Assembly (NCBI GenBank): GCA_028285525.1
Contig: JANQOZ010000027.1
Coordinates: forward strand, 186,001 to 250,000
Source: Lysobacterales bacterium
GTDB taxonomy: Bacteria; Pseudomonadota; Gammaproteobacteria; Xanthomonadales; SZUA-38
DNA length: 64,000 bases
Direction: 5' to 3'
Part shown: piece by piece, positions 26,232 through 35,016 of the stretch
Layout of the letters: every line of letters begins with the position of its first letter
Numbering within the stretch: the first letter of the stretch is position 1
Program-made: the position numbers and the translations under genes
The notes under the pieces: model-generated
What the model was told of the DNA's origin: nothing
The model's database searches: none
Seen by the model: only the letters and a program-made list of their open reading frames with translations

Positions 26232-26915
26232 TCAGATATCCAGCGAGTAGAACGGCCGAGGATCTCGAGACAGCACATAGAAGCCGCCGAGCTTGCCGTA
26301 ATTGATTCGCGAATCGTCGTCCAGGTAAACGATATCCGAGTGCAGCGACGGCGGTCGAAACTCGACGTCCAGAGACCGGTCAGCGTCGATGCCGAACGCC
26401 TGACGAAACTCCTCGTCGCTGCGGTCGTCGTCACAGAAGAAGCCGACGCGGTAGAAAGACACCGCGTATCGCTGCGGATTGTCGTCAGCGCCCTCATAGC
26501 GGCCGAACATCACCACAATGCCCTTGGCGTCACCCGCCGGGTTGGTGACGTGCACCACGTTGTTGTATGCCTTGGTCGCCTCGTCGATTTCCTGTACCAG
26601 ATCGACCACCTGGACGGGCACCTTCGGCAGGTTGTTGAAGCTTTGACGGGCCAGATCGGAGGGGTGATACATCGGCTGGTTTTCAGAATGTTTGACGGCG
26701 AAGCTCGCAAAGCGCGACCGCCAGACGCCGGATGCAGCCGCTTGGTTATTGATGGGCTCAGGCACGTAGGTGTGCGTGCACAACTCGTCACACCAGGCCT
26801 TCAGCTGGTCCTTCTCCTCTTCGCTGCAGAGAACCGTTTCGTCCATCTGATCGAGAAAGTCGAAAATCTGCTGCTTGACCGCGGTATCGCCGCGGACCGG
26901 TGAATCTGTGGTCAT
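26232..26915 (-). CDS. PAP/fibrillin-like (plastid-lipid-associated-type) protein, tentative
   Basis: 227 residues from ATG 26915; the frame extends further upstream but there overlaps the deacetylase gene. The first 60 residues are charged and helical. The remainder looks like a lipocalin-like beta fold. Its end, VYLDDDSRINYGKLGGFYVL, resembles the C-terminal signature of plant and cyanobacterial PAP/fibrillins (YLDE-D-RI-RG...FVL), and VVDLVQEIDEATKAYNNVV resembles their Q-x-ID...NVV strand. Fibrillins bind lipophilic molecules, so a carrier for a hydrophobic intermediate is possible. The fold assignment is from motif memory only. It is fourth in the monooxygenase operon. If the resemblance fails, it is an unknown cytoplasmic protein. 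Confidence 0.7.
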   Translation of the reverse strand: MTTDSPVRGDTAVKQQIFDFLDQMDETVLCSEEEKDQLKAWCDELCTHTYVPEPINNQAAASGVWRSRFASFAVKHSENQPMYHPSDLARQSFNNLPKVPVQVVDLVQEIDEATKAYNNVVHVTNPAGDAKGIVVMFGRYEGADDNPQRYAVSFYRVGFFCDDDRSDEEFRQAFGIDADRSLDVEFRPPSLHSDIVYLDDDSRINYGKLGGFYVLSRDPRPFYSLDI

Positions 26916-26931
26916 GGGTCTATGCTCCGTT

Positions 26932-27840
26932 TCAGGCGGGCGTGATGTGCCCTTCATGGTTTTCCCGATACCAAGCTGCGAGCTCCTCTCGCGTCGGCCA
27001 CCAGACGCCGTCCAGGCCCTTCGCGAAGGCCAGGAATTCGCGCAGCGCTCGAACCCGGTAGCCACGCCCGGAGACGTGCGGGTGGAGGCCGACGTTCATC
27101 AGGCGGGAGCTGGTCTCTCCTTCCCGATGCAGCTGGGTCAGCTCTTCAATCAGGATATCCCGGTACTCGTCGGTTGTGTGGCCACGCCGGGTCAACAGCG
27201 TGAAATCGTTGATCTCGTTGGAATACGGAACGCCAACCAGCGGACCGTTATCGGTCTCGATCATGTAGGGCTGGTCGTCGTTCATCAGGTCGCAGTAAAA
27301 CTCGAGCCCGTTGGCCGCAAGAATTCCTGGCGTTGCCAGCGTGCCGCGCAGCGACGACGAGAGCCAGCCTTTGGCCGGCCGCCCAACGTTCTGCTGATAG
27401 ATTTCGAGCGTCCGTCCAATCACCTCCGCCTCGCGGTCGGGATCGCCCGAAAAATCGGTCAGCAGCTCACCCTGCTCGTAGTTATGAGCCAGCAGCTCCC
27501 AGCCACGCTCCAGACACGCCTCAACCATCGGCCGGCGGCGTTCGAAGGTGACCGCGTTGGTCGTACAGCTGGCCTTGACGCCCAGCTCGTCGAAGACGTC
27601 GTAAAGACGCCAGATCCCCACGCGCTGACCGTATTCCCGCCAGGTGTAGTTGGGATAGTCAGGCACGCGGCCCGGCAGCACGTCGGGCAGGATCGCCGGC
27701 CCGCCGGCGTAGTAGGCCCGGTCGGTGTCTTTAGTCAGATCCCAGGTCTCGAGGTTGAACGTCAGGATCAGCGCAACGCGGGCGCCGTTCGGAAACTTCA
27801 GCGGCCCACGCTGAGGAATTGGGCTGTAGGGGTATTGCAA
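26932..27840 (-). CDS. Polysaccharide-deacetylase (NodB-fold) family hydrolase
   Basis: 302 residues from TTG 27840 (GGAG ten bases upstream; the frame also permits a TTG at 27876 inside the racemase gene). It fits the cytoplasmic NodB-fold branch related to PuuE-type allantoinases: RVALILTFNLETWD near 22-35, WREYGQRVGIWRLYDVFDEL near 68, NAVTFERRRPMVEAC, ELLAHNYEQGELL near 117, and VGLHPHVSGR near 260. The Asp-Asp and His-x3-His metal set of true deacetylases is modified (NLE; HNYEQ), so it is not a standard chitin or peptidoglycan deacetylase. Members cleave C-N bonds of cyclic or acyl amides. Located directly after the racemase-fold gene with almost no gap. Confidence 0.85.
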   Translation of the reverse strand: MQYPYSPIPQRGPLKFPNGARVALILTFNLETWDLTKDTDRAYYAGGPAILPDVLPGRVPDYPNYTWREYGQRVGIWRLYDVFDELGVKASCTTNAVTFERRRPMVEACLERGWELLAHNYEQGELLTDFSGDPDREAEVIGRTLEIYQQNVGRPAKGWLSSSLRGTLATPGILAANGLEFYCDLMNDDQPYMIETDNGPLVGVPYSNEINDFTLLTRRGHTTDEYRDILIEELTQLHREGETSSRLMNVGLHPHVSGRGYRVRALREFLAFAKGLDGVWWPTREELAAWYRENHEGHITPA

Positions 27841-27841
27841 C

Positions 27842-28588
27842 TCAGTGGTGCTCCAGCAGCTTGCCGAACCCGGCAATTTTGTCGTCGATGCCGTTGGCGC
27901 GCAGCGCGTGCCAGTAGGTCGCGGTGTTGATCGCCACGACGGGCTTGTCCAGCCAGCGTTCGGCGGCCGCGGCGAGGCGAATCATCGAGAGGTTGGTGCC
28001 AACCTGGATGAGGGCATCCACGTCGTCGCCGTCCAGGTCTTTCAGTACCTCGATCAGCTTCCTTTCCGGCACCTTGGCGATCGCCGTCCAGCTGGGGCAC
28101 TGCAGGCAGTGGTCGCGGACGGTTTCAAAGCCGTAGTCCGACAGGTAGTTTCGAACTTCCTTGTTGGCGACCGGATAGTAGGGCGACAGGAAAGCCACTT
28201 TCTTGATGCCACCGTAGGCCTCGAGGGCCAGCGCCAGCGACTCGGAGCCGATCGACAGCTTGAGTTCAGCGACCTCCTCGATGTTTTCCTTCCACTTCTG
28301 GCCACCCTCAGCGCCTCCGTAGAAGGTGACTGCCGACATCCCCATCACCAGGTAATCCGGCCCGCAGGTCTTGACGCCTTTTACGGCCTCGACCGTGTTT
28401 TGAGAGATTTCCATCGTGCCGGCGAAGAAAGTTTCGTCCGAGATGGCGTCGGCATCCTGGACGACAATCCGGCTGTAGTGGTTGGTGACACCCACCGGCC
28501 GCAGATCGTCAAAGTCAGGCTGAACGACGGTGTTCGTCGAGGGTCCGAGCACCCCGAACAGGGCGCGATAGCCGAGTACGTCGGTCAT
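27842..28588 (-). CDS. Asp/Glu racemase superfamily enzyme (maleate isomerase / arylmalonate decarboxylase-like), cysteine-less
   Basis: 248 residues. It shows the superfamily layout: FGVLGPSTNTVVQPDF at the N-terminus, YLVMGMSAVTFYGG (80-92), FLSPYYPVANKEV near 133, ALIQVGTNLSM near 192-202, and the closing KPVVAINTATYWHAL. In maleate isomerases and arylmalonate decarboxylase the fourth block carries a catalytic Cys (SCTN / SCGG); here the position is Val196, and the first block also lacks Cys. Cysteines 75, 161 and 164 are elsewhere. It probably belongs to a Cys-less subfamily with altered chemistry, acting on a dicarboxylate-like ring-cleavage product. The start overlaps the monooxygenase stop (TGATG). 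Confidence 0.85.
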   Translation of the reverse strand: MTDVLGYRALFGVLGPSTNTVVQPDFDDLRPVGVTNHYSRIVVQDADAISDETFFAGTMEISQNTVEAVKGVKTCGPDYLVMGMSAVTFYGGAEGGQKWKENIEEVAELKLSIGSESLALALEAYGGIKKVAFLSPYYPVANKEVRNYLSDYGFETVRDHCLQCPSWTAIAKVPERKLIEVLKDLDGDDVDALIQVGTNLSMIRLAAAAERWLDKPVVAINTATYWHALRANGIDDKIAGFGKLLEHH

Positions 28589-29781
28589 CAGTGAATTTGC
28601 TCCGCTTCTCTTAAGGAATCCAGCATGGACTGACGCATCAGAAACTCATGCCGCTGTGCCGGATCGTCTCGGGTGGCCTTCATACGCGCGAACTTGCGTG
28701 CGTGACCTTCGGCCGAACCATGCTCCAGCAGCTCCTTGTTCTGGATGGTCTGGGCCTGAATAAACGAGTTGGTTACGCTTCTGCGCTGACGGTCGAAGCG
28801 TTCGAAGAGCGCAGGATCATGGCCATGCTCCAGGCAGTGCGCCAGCTTCTGCTGCAGATTCCACACGTCGTGGATGCCGCTGTTCATGCCGAGGCCGCCG
28901 ATCGGGTTGTTCAGATGCGCCGCGTCGCCAACCAAAAACGCCCGGCCGTGCGAGAAGTTTTCGACCACGCGCTGATGAACGCGGTAAATCGTCCGGTGCT
29001 GGGTCTCCACGTTCGGGTTCCCGATCAGCCGCTCGAACACCTCATCGCGCATCCGGTCGGACAGCAGGTCCTCGTCAGGGGTCTCCTCCGATGCCGGCAG
29101 CAGAATTCGCCAAACGCTTGGAACCCGCAGCAGCACCAGCCACTCGCTGGGGTCGGCAACGTAGTTGACGTAAGCCAGATTCTCAAAATGATCGGCCAGC
29201 TCAAGCTTGGTGGACAGACATAAAAACTTCTCCGGATAAGTAAAGCCGGTGAATTCCGTTCCCAGCCACTTTCGGATCAGGGAATTCCCACCGTCAGCGC
29301 CGATGATGTACTTCGCCCGGATCTTTTCTACCGAGTACGGGGTTTCGAACCACGCCTCGACGCCGTCTTCGTCCTGCGTAAAACCGAGCGCGCGATGCTG
29401 GTACATCACGTGAGCCAGCTCATGCGCTTCCAGCCGCTCCGACAGCATGCCGGCCATCACGTGCTGCTCGCACTGGACGCGGAACGGGAACCGGGTTTCG
29501 CCGGCGATTTCGGTCATGTCAAACTCGATCACCTCGCCGGTTTCGCGCTCGCGGAAGTGATACTTTGGCGCCACCAGACCATACTCGATCATGTCCTCGG
29601 CGACGCCCAGTTCATCAAGCATCTCCAGCGTCGGCGGATGAAAAGTGGAGGCTCTCAGGTCCAGCGCGTGCGTGGTTCCTGCCTCGCAGATCGCCACGCG
29701 AATCCCCTGGCGGGCCAGCACGTAGGCCGCGACTGTCCCGACCGGACCGGCCCCGACAACAATTACATCAACGTTCAGCAT
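28588..29781 (-). CDS. FAD-dependent aromatic hydroxylase (PHBH/UbiH-type monooxygenase)
   Basis: 397 residues, group A flavoprotein monooxygenase. It has the GxGxxG motif VIVVGAGPVGTVAAYVLARQ at the N-terminus, the DG motif YIIGADGGNSLIRKWLG near 160, and the GD motif RAFLVGDAAHLNNPIGGLGMNSG near 285-305. Such enzymes use NAD(P)H and O2 to hydroxylate phenols or hetero-aromatics in the cytoplasm. It is the first gene of a five-gene operon (to 24943) and divergent from a LysR regulator, the usual arrangement for inducible aromatic catabolism. The next enzyme (racemase/isomerase fold) and the C-N hydrolase recall N-heteroaromatic routes such as the maleamate pathway, but no ring-cleavage dioxygenase is present here. 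Confidence 0.93.
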   Translation of the reverse strand: MLNVDVIVVGAGPVGTVAAYVLARQGIRVAICEAGTTHALDLRASTFHPPTLEMLDELGVAEDMIEYGLVAPKYHFRERETGEVIEFDMTEIAGETRFPFRVQCEQHVMAGMLSERLEAHELAHVMYQHRALGFTQDEDGVEAWFETPYSVEKIRAKYIIGADGGNSLIRKWLGTEFTGFTYPEKFLCLSTKLELADHFENLAYVNYVADPSEWLVLLRVPSVWRILLPASEETPDEDLLSDRMRDEVFERLIGNPNVETQHRTIYRVHQRVVENFSHGRAFLVGDAAHLNNPIGGLGMNSGIHDVWNLQQKLAHCLEHGHDPALFERFDRQRRSVTNSFIQAQTIQNKELLEHGSAEGHARKFARMKATRDDPAQRHEFLMRQSMLDSLREAEQIH

Positions 29782-29822
29782 TTAGGTGTCCGCCTCTTGC
29801 CAAGCGCCAGTGTAACCGTCCG

Positions 29823-29844
29823 AATTGGGTCAGTTGATCCAATT
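29823..29844. promoter_or_regulatory. Candidate LysR operator
   Basis: AATTGG (29823-29828) and CCAATT (29839-29844) form a perfect inverted repeat with a 10-base spacer. It lies in the 203-bp gap between the monooxygenase operon (-) and lysR (+), about 42 bp from the monooxygenase start. Its size and position suit a LysR recognition site. Confidence 0.55.
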
Positions 29845-29984
29845 TTTCGATGCCCATCATCCCGGAATTGAATGGCTTTTTTGCCGAGTCGATGACCGCT
29901 CGGAGCTCCGGCATGACGTGCTCAGGCGGGCTTCACGGGCACCGGATATAATTGTGACCTCGTCGGTACAGGCACACAGAATTT

Positions 29985-30878
29985 ATGGATCTTCGCCAGC
30001 TGAGGTACTTCCTCGTGGTCTCAGACCAGGGCAGTTTTACCCAGGCCGCTGAACGGATTCCGATTGCGCAGTCGGCGCTGAGCCGGCATATGAGGCTGCT
30101 TGAAGAAGAGCTGGGTGTTCAGCTGCTGATTCGGACCGGTCGCGGCGTCACAATGACCGAGCAGGGCGAATTTCTTTACGAGCGCGCCCGGTCGGTGCTG
30201 GCCCAGCTCGAGGACACCCGTCGTAACCTGCAGAGCTGGTACGACAACCCTGCCGGCGTCGTCCGGATCGGCATGCCGCCGTCCACCACACTGGTCATGG
30301 CGGCAACGCTGCTCGAACGCATGAAAACGCTTCATCCGGACATTACCGTGCGCCTGACGGAAGGCCTCAGCGCCACTCTCGCCGAGTGGCTCGCCGCTGA
30401 CCGTCTCGATCTTGCGGTGGTGTTTGAAGCGCCCGCCAACTCCTCGCTGTCGGTCCAACAGATCGGACGCGAGGAGCTTTGTCTAGTCGTTCCCAACGGG
30501 GACGAGACGCCCGACCCCGTGACCGTCAAGCAGATGGCCGCGCTGCAGCTGATTGCGCCGTTTGAAAAGAAGGGTATCCGCAACCGCATGGCAGAGGTTT
30601 TTAAAGAGGAGGGCGTGGAGTTCAACCTCGCCTATGAGCTCGACGCCCTGCCGGCGATGAAAGATCTCGTCAGGTCCGGCGCCGGCTGCGCGATTCTGGC
30701 CCGGTCTTCGGTGGTCCGAGACGTCGAGCGGGGCATCTTGGAAACCCGCCGGATCGACTCAAACCGGATGGGTTTCGACGTTCACCTGGCCTACTCGCGC
30801 TCCTCGCAGCACAGCCGTGCCGCACGGGCGGCCGGTGAGGTGATCAAAGAGTCCGCCGTGGAGTTCTTTTCGCCTTAG
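29985..30878 (+). CDS. LysR-family transcriptional regulator
   Basis: 297 residues, the standard length. The N-terminal winged helix-turn-helix (1-60) shows MDLRQLRYFLVVSDQGSFT and AQSALSRHMRLLEEELGVQL. A linker helix follows, then a periplasmic-binding-protein-like effector domain (about 90-290). It is divergent from the five-gene monooxygenase operon and is the only complete conventional DNA-binding regulator in the first 38 kb, so it most likely controls that operon through the inverted repeat at 29823-29844. Whether it also acts on the GCTATAGC elements is untested; that motif is absent from its own upstream gap. Confidence 0.95.
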   Translation: MDLRQLRYFLVVSDQGSFTQAAERIPIAQSALSRHMRLLEEELGVQLLIRTGRGVTMTEQGEFLYERARSVLAQLEDTRRNLQSWYDNPAGVVRIGMPPSTTLVMAATLLERMKTLHPDITVRLTEGLSATLAEWLAADRLDLAVVFEAPANSSLSVQQIGREELCLVVPNGDETPDPVTVKQMAALQLIAPFEKKGIRNRMAEVFKEEGVEFNLAYELDALPAMKDLVRSGAGCAILARSSVVRDVERGILETRRIDSNRMGFDVHLAYSRSSQHSRAARAAGEVIKESAVEFFSP

Positions 30879-30990
30879 CCGCATAGCCCTTGATTCCGGC
30901 CGCTAGGTGTCCTGTGTGAACCCGGTCACTTCCCAGACCGTCGGTTTTTGCTAGCGTTTTGCGGTTCCGATAACTGCTCAACGTTTAGCC

Positions 30991-33594
30991 ATGCTTAAGC
31001 CTTCCCTTGCGGCTCTCCTGACGGTGCTCATATCACAGCCGGCGCTGGCACAGCCCGGCTCTTCCGGCGCCGCCCACCCGAAAGAGCACTGGGAGGTGCA
31101 CGCTCACGGGATCATGGCCAGCAAAGGCAGTCCGGACGTTTCCGCGGTCGCCAGCGGCTCGTGGTTCAACCCCGCCACGTGGTCCGGCGGGCTGCCTCAG
31201 GCCGGACAATCCGTGCTGATTCCGGCGGGCGTCACGGTGACCTACGACGGGGTCAGTGACGCCGCCCTGGACCAGGTGACGGTAGAGGGGGCGCTGACGT
31301 TCTCGACCTCGGTAAACTCCCGGCTGGTCCTCGACACGCTGACCGTCGACCCGGCGGGTCTGCTCACGATCGGCACGCTCGGCGACCCGGTTGCCCCGGA
31401 GGTGCAGGTTGAAATCCTGATCGCTGACAACGGCGATCTGGACCCGCAGAGCGACCCGGCACTGATGGGACGCGGCCTGGTTGCCAGCGGCGAGGTGCAG
31501 ATTCACGGGGCTTCAAAGACCGTGCACGCCAAGGTGGCAACCGACCCGACTGCGGGCGCTACGGTGCTCCAGATGCAGGCGCCTCCCGTCAACTGGCGCG
31601 TAGGCGATACGCTGGTGGTTGCCGGCACTCGGTACTCAGGCTGGCGCTGGGACAACGAAATCCGCCAGGTCCGCTACTTCGGCACGCAGGACGAGGTTGT
31701 GACGATCACGGCCGTTAACGGTGCGGAGATCGGCATTTCGCCTGCGCTGACGTACGACCATCGTTCCCCGCGTCCGGACCTCAAGACCTCGATCGCCAAC
31801 TTCAGCCGCAACGTGACGATCGCCACCCAGAATCCGCAGACCGCACGCCAGCGCCGCGGGCACGTGATGTTTGTCCACAACGACAACATCGACATCCGCT
31901 ACGCCGGCTTCTGGCATCTCGGCCGAACGAGCAAGGAGCTTCCCAGCCTGGAAGCGGCCGACTTCACCACGGTTGAGCCCGACAGCAACGTCCGCGGCAG
32001 GTACTCCTTTCATATCCACCGCGCCGGAATCGCGGACCCTCGCAACCCGGCGATTGTGATCGGCAACGCGGTGTTCGGCTCGCCCGGCTGGGGGTATGTG
32101 CACCACGACAGCAACGCGATCTTTCACAACAACGCGTCGTTCGACACGTTCGGTGCCGGCTTTGTCGCCGAGACCGGCAACGAGATCGGCAGCTGGACCC
32201 ACAACATCGCCATCAAAGCCGAGGGCAACAGCGCCTTTAACCCGAAAAACGGCAACGACGTCGATTTGTTCGACATGGCCCGGACCGGAGACGGCTTCTG
32301 GTTTCAGGGCCGGATGGTCAAGAGTGTCGGAAACATCGCCGCTAGCGTGAACCACGGCTTCGTCTACCTGCACCGGGGCAACGGCATGATCGGCTTCGAC
32401 AACCAGGCCTTCACCCTGCCCGAAGCGCTCCGCCGCAATGGCCAGGCCTCGCCGGACGACGCGCCGATTCTGGGTTTTCACGATAACGAGAGCTTCGCCA
32501 GCACGGTCGGGCTGTACGTTGTGAAAGCCAACCCGAACCAGCAGCACGACATCCACTCCCACCTGAGCCGCTTTCTGGCCTGGGAGGTTCGGGCCGGCGC
32601 CGCGCTGGAATACACCTCCCACTATCTGCTGGAGGACTTTGACCTCGTCGGCAAAACCCCGGAACCGTTCAGCACCGCGGACTTTGGCATCGACTTTGGC
32701 AACAACACCTCAGACATGGTGGTCAATCGTGCTCAGATCCGCGGCTTTGAAACCGGCATCGGACTCGGCAAGGGCTTCACCGATGAGTCCACACCGGCGA
32801 GTGCCAATCAGTACGTCACGATCGACATCACGATGACGGACGTACGGAACGCCTACCAGGACTACGATCCGGCCATCGACCAGCTGCTCACCTCGGGTGA
32901 CCTTGTGCCCGGACGCTTCGACATCAGCCTGGACAACGAGCCGCTGGAGTACCTGTCGCCGGCCACCAGTGCAGGCTCGGGCGTGACCTACACGGGCAGC
33001 AAGCTCGACAGCATCGGCGTCTCACCCATTCCTGCCGGCACGGACAACCTGGGGACACCCTCTTTCGACATGATCACCATCTGCGCGGAGGACGGCTATC
33101 TGCGAACCGCCGGCGGTGACGCCTACGCCATCGAAGAAGAGTATTTCACCGATCGGGCTACCGGCGAGGTGCACAAGCGAGGGCTCAAGACCCGCCTGGG
33201 TCCCGCGGTTGACGACCTGCTGGGGAACCCCTTTCACGCCTGGCGGGACGCGTTTCAGGCCGGGACCATCGATCTTGCGAGCCAGCCGCCGACGCCTACG
33301 GACGATTCGGCGTTCACCGATGGGGACACTCCAGTGGTGATCAACGTGGTCAGCAACGACTCAGACCCGGAAACTGACCCGGTCTCGGTGGACGGGCTGC
33401 TGCAGCCGCTGCACGGGCTGGCGTTCGACAACGGTGACGGCACGATTCTCTACTGGCCGGACTTCGACTACGTCGGCGTAGATCGCTTCAAGTACTGGGC
33501 GACCGACGGCCAGGGGAATTTCAGTCCAGCCTTTGTCACCGTCACCGTAGGCCCCGTTAGGCCCGAACTCCTGTTCCGCAGCGGCTTCGAGTAA
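30991..33594 (+). CDS. Secreted G8-domain / parallel beta-helix protein with Ig-like C-terminus and GFE tail
   Basis: 867 residues. A signal peptide ends near residue 21 (QPALAQ). The G8 domain (about 50-170) contains WSGGLPQAGQSVLIPAGVTV and further conserved glycines. A right-handed beta-helix region follows (about 200-700, with VHHDSNAIFHNNASFDTFG). A cadherin/Ig-like module sits near 770-855 (VVINVVSNDSDPE...VDRFKYWATDGQGN), and the tail is LLFRSGFE. G8 plus beta-helix is the organisation of CEMIP/TMEM2-type proteins, which act on hyaluronan in animals; bacterial relatives are uncharacterised. A polysaccharide-binding or depolymerising surface protein is likely. The tail recurs on two other secreted proteins here. 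Confidence 0.85.
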   Translation: MLKPSLAALLTVLISQPALAQPGSSGAAHPKEHWEVHAHGIMASKGSPDVSAVASGSWFNPATWSGGLPQAGQSVLIPAGVTVTYDGVSDAALDQVTVEGALTFSTSVNSRLVLDTLTVDPAGLLTIGTLGDPVAPEVQVEILIADNGDLDPQSDPALMGRGLVASGEVQIHGASKTVHAKVATDPTAGATVLQMQAPPVNWRVGDTLVVAGTRYSGWRWDNEIRQVRYFGTQDEVVTITAVNGAEIGISPALTYDHRSPRPDLKTSIANFSRNVTIATQNPQTARQRRGHVMFVHNDNIDIRYAGFWHLGRTSKELPSLEAADFTTVEPDSNVRGRYSFHIHRAGIADPRNPAIVIGNAVFGSPGWGYVHHDSNAIFHNNASFDTFGAGFVAETGNEIGSWTHNIAIKAEGNSAFNPKNGNDVDLFDMARTGDGFWFQGRMVKSVGNIAASVNHGFVYLHRGNGMIGFDNQAFTLPEALRRNGQASPDDAPILGFHDNESFASTVGLYVVKANPNQQHDIHSHLSRFLAWEVRAGAALEYTSHYLLEDFDLVGKTPEPFSTADFGIDFGNNTSDMVVNRAQIRGFETGIGLGKGFTDESTPASANQYVTIDITMTDVRNAYQDYDPAIDQLLTSGDLVPGRFDISLDNEPLEYLSPATSAGSGVTYTGSKLDSIGVSPIPAGTDNLGTPSFDMITICAEDGYLRTAGGDAYAIEEEYFTDRATGEVHKRGLKTRLGPAVDDLLGNPFHAWRDAFQAGTIDLASQPPTPTDDSAFTDGDTPVVINVVSNDSDPETDPVSVDGLLQPLHGLAFDNGDGTILYWPDFDYVGVDRFKYWATDGQGNFSPAFVTVTVGPVRPELLFRSGFE

Positions 33595-33645
33595 GCGCAC
33601 AGCGCTGTCGAGCGCCTGAAGGCCCGAGGGCCCCACCCGTAAAGG

Positions 33646-35016
33646 CTAGCGCTTCTTAACGGGCTTTTGCCAGCCGTCGATCACCTGCTGGCGAACCCGG
33701 GTGATGGTCAGCTGATCGGCCGGCGCGTCTTTGGTCAGCGTCGTACCGGCGCCGAGCGTTGCCCCTTTGCCCACTTTTACGGGTGCCACCAGCTGGGTGT
33801 CCGATCCGACAAAAACGCCGTCTTCGATCACCGTCTGATGCTTGTTCACGCCGTCATAGTTGCAGGTGATGGTGCCGGCACCGATGTTAACCTCACTGCC
33901 GATCTGCGCGTCGCCGAGGTAGGAGAGATGACTGGCTTTGCTGCCCTCGCCGAAGCGGGCCTTCTTGGTTTCGACAAAGTTGCCCACCTTGCAGTCGCGC
34001 GCCAGGTAGGTGCCCGGGCGCAGCCTCGCAAAAGGCCCGATATCGCTGTCACCCTCGCACTCCATGCCTTCCAGCACGCTGTAGGGGGCGACGCGCGTTC
34101 CGGGCCCGAGCGTGCTGTCTTTGATCACGCAGCCTGCGCCGATACGGGCCCCGGCGCCGAGGACAACCGTGCCCTCAAAAATCGTGTTGACGTCGATGAC
34201 CACGCCTTCACCCACCGTCACCTCGCCGCGAACGTCGACGCGGCTCGGGTCGAGCACCGTGGCGCCCTGCTCGCACAACGCCATGGCCGCGCGGCGCTGG
34301 TAGTGTCGCTCAAGCTCCGCGAGCTGCCAGCGATCGTTGGCGCCGAGAATTTCCTCGGCCTGCTCGGCCACCGTCGCCGCCACGCTGGCACCCTCCGCTC
34401 TGGCGATGGCGACGCAATCGGTGAGATAGATTTCGCCTTGAGAGTTGTCCTGACCAACCTGCCCCAGCCAGCGCTTCAGCGCGCCGGCGGGCGCCGCAAT
34501 CACGCCGCTGTTGACCTCGTTGATCGCGTGCTGGCTCGGGCTGGCGTCTTTATGTTCCACGATGCTTGCCAGCGCACCGTCAGCGTCGCGAACCATTCGA
34601 CCGTACCCGGTGGGGTCCGCAACCCGGGCTGACAGCACGCCCAAACCTTCGCCGGCGTCTTCGAGCACCCGCTTGAGCGACTCGCTGCGCATCAGGGGCG
34701 CATCCCCCAGCAGCACCAGCACCATGGCTTCATCGGGAATTTCCGGCAGCGCCATCTGGACCGCGTGCCCCGTGCCCAGCTGCTCCGCCTGCAGCGCCCA
34801 GCGGAGGTCTGGCTGCGCGGAGAACGCGGCCTGCACCTCGTCACCGCCGTGCCCGTAGACAACGTGGACGGCGGCGGGCTCAAGGCTTCGGGCCGTGGCG
34901 ATCACGTGCGCCAGCAGCGGCTGCTGCGCGACCGGCTGCAGCACCTTCGGTAGCGGGGAGCGCATCCGCTTGCCCTGACCCGCGGCCAGGATCACGACGT
35001 GCAGCGGTCTATTCAT
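33646..35016 (-). CDS. glmU: Bifunctional UDP-N-acetylglucosamine pyrophosphorylase / glucosamine-1-phosphate N-acetyltransferase
   Basis: 456 residues from ATG 35016 (AGGA six bases upstream; ATG 35019 also possible). The N-terminal uridylyltransferase domain has [17 protein letters not shown]; the C-terminal left-handed beta-helix acetyltransferase has [20 protein letters not shown] and [14 protein letters not shown]. It makes UDP-GlcNAc for peptidoglycan and LPS. The full family length is present with no missing motif. It is the last gene of a minus-strand operon (from 36726), overlapping the DUF4124 stop. The usual neighbour glmS is not downstream. Confidence 0.98.
   Translation of the reverse strand: MNRPLHVVILAAGQGKRMRSPLPKVLQPVAQQPLLAHVIATARSLEPAAVHVVYGHGGDEVQAAFSAQPDLRWALQAEQLGTGHAVQMALPEIPDEAMVLVLLGDAPLMRSESLKRVLEDAGEGLGVLSARVADPTGYGRMVRDADGALASIVEHKDASPSQHAINEVNSGVIAAPAGALKRWLGQVGQDNSQGEIYLTDCVAIARAEGASVAATVAEQAEEILGANDRWQLAELERHYQRRAAMALCEQGATVLDPSRVDVRGEVTVGEGVVIDVNTIFEGTVVLGAGARIGAGCVIKDSTLGPGTRVAPYSVLEGMECEGDSDIGPFARLRPGTYLARDCKVGNFVETKKARFGEGSKASHLSYLGDAQIGSEVNIGAGTITCNYDGVNKHQTVIEDGVFVGSDTQLVAPVKVGKGATLGAGTTLTKDAPADQLTITRVRQQVIDGWQKPVKKR

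Noticed and set aside
26932-27840. Annotation as a peptidoglycan or chitin deacetylase
   Set aside because: No signal peptide and an altered metal-binding signature; the operon context is small-molecule catabolism.
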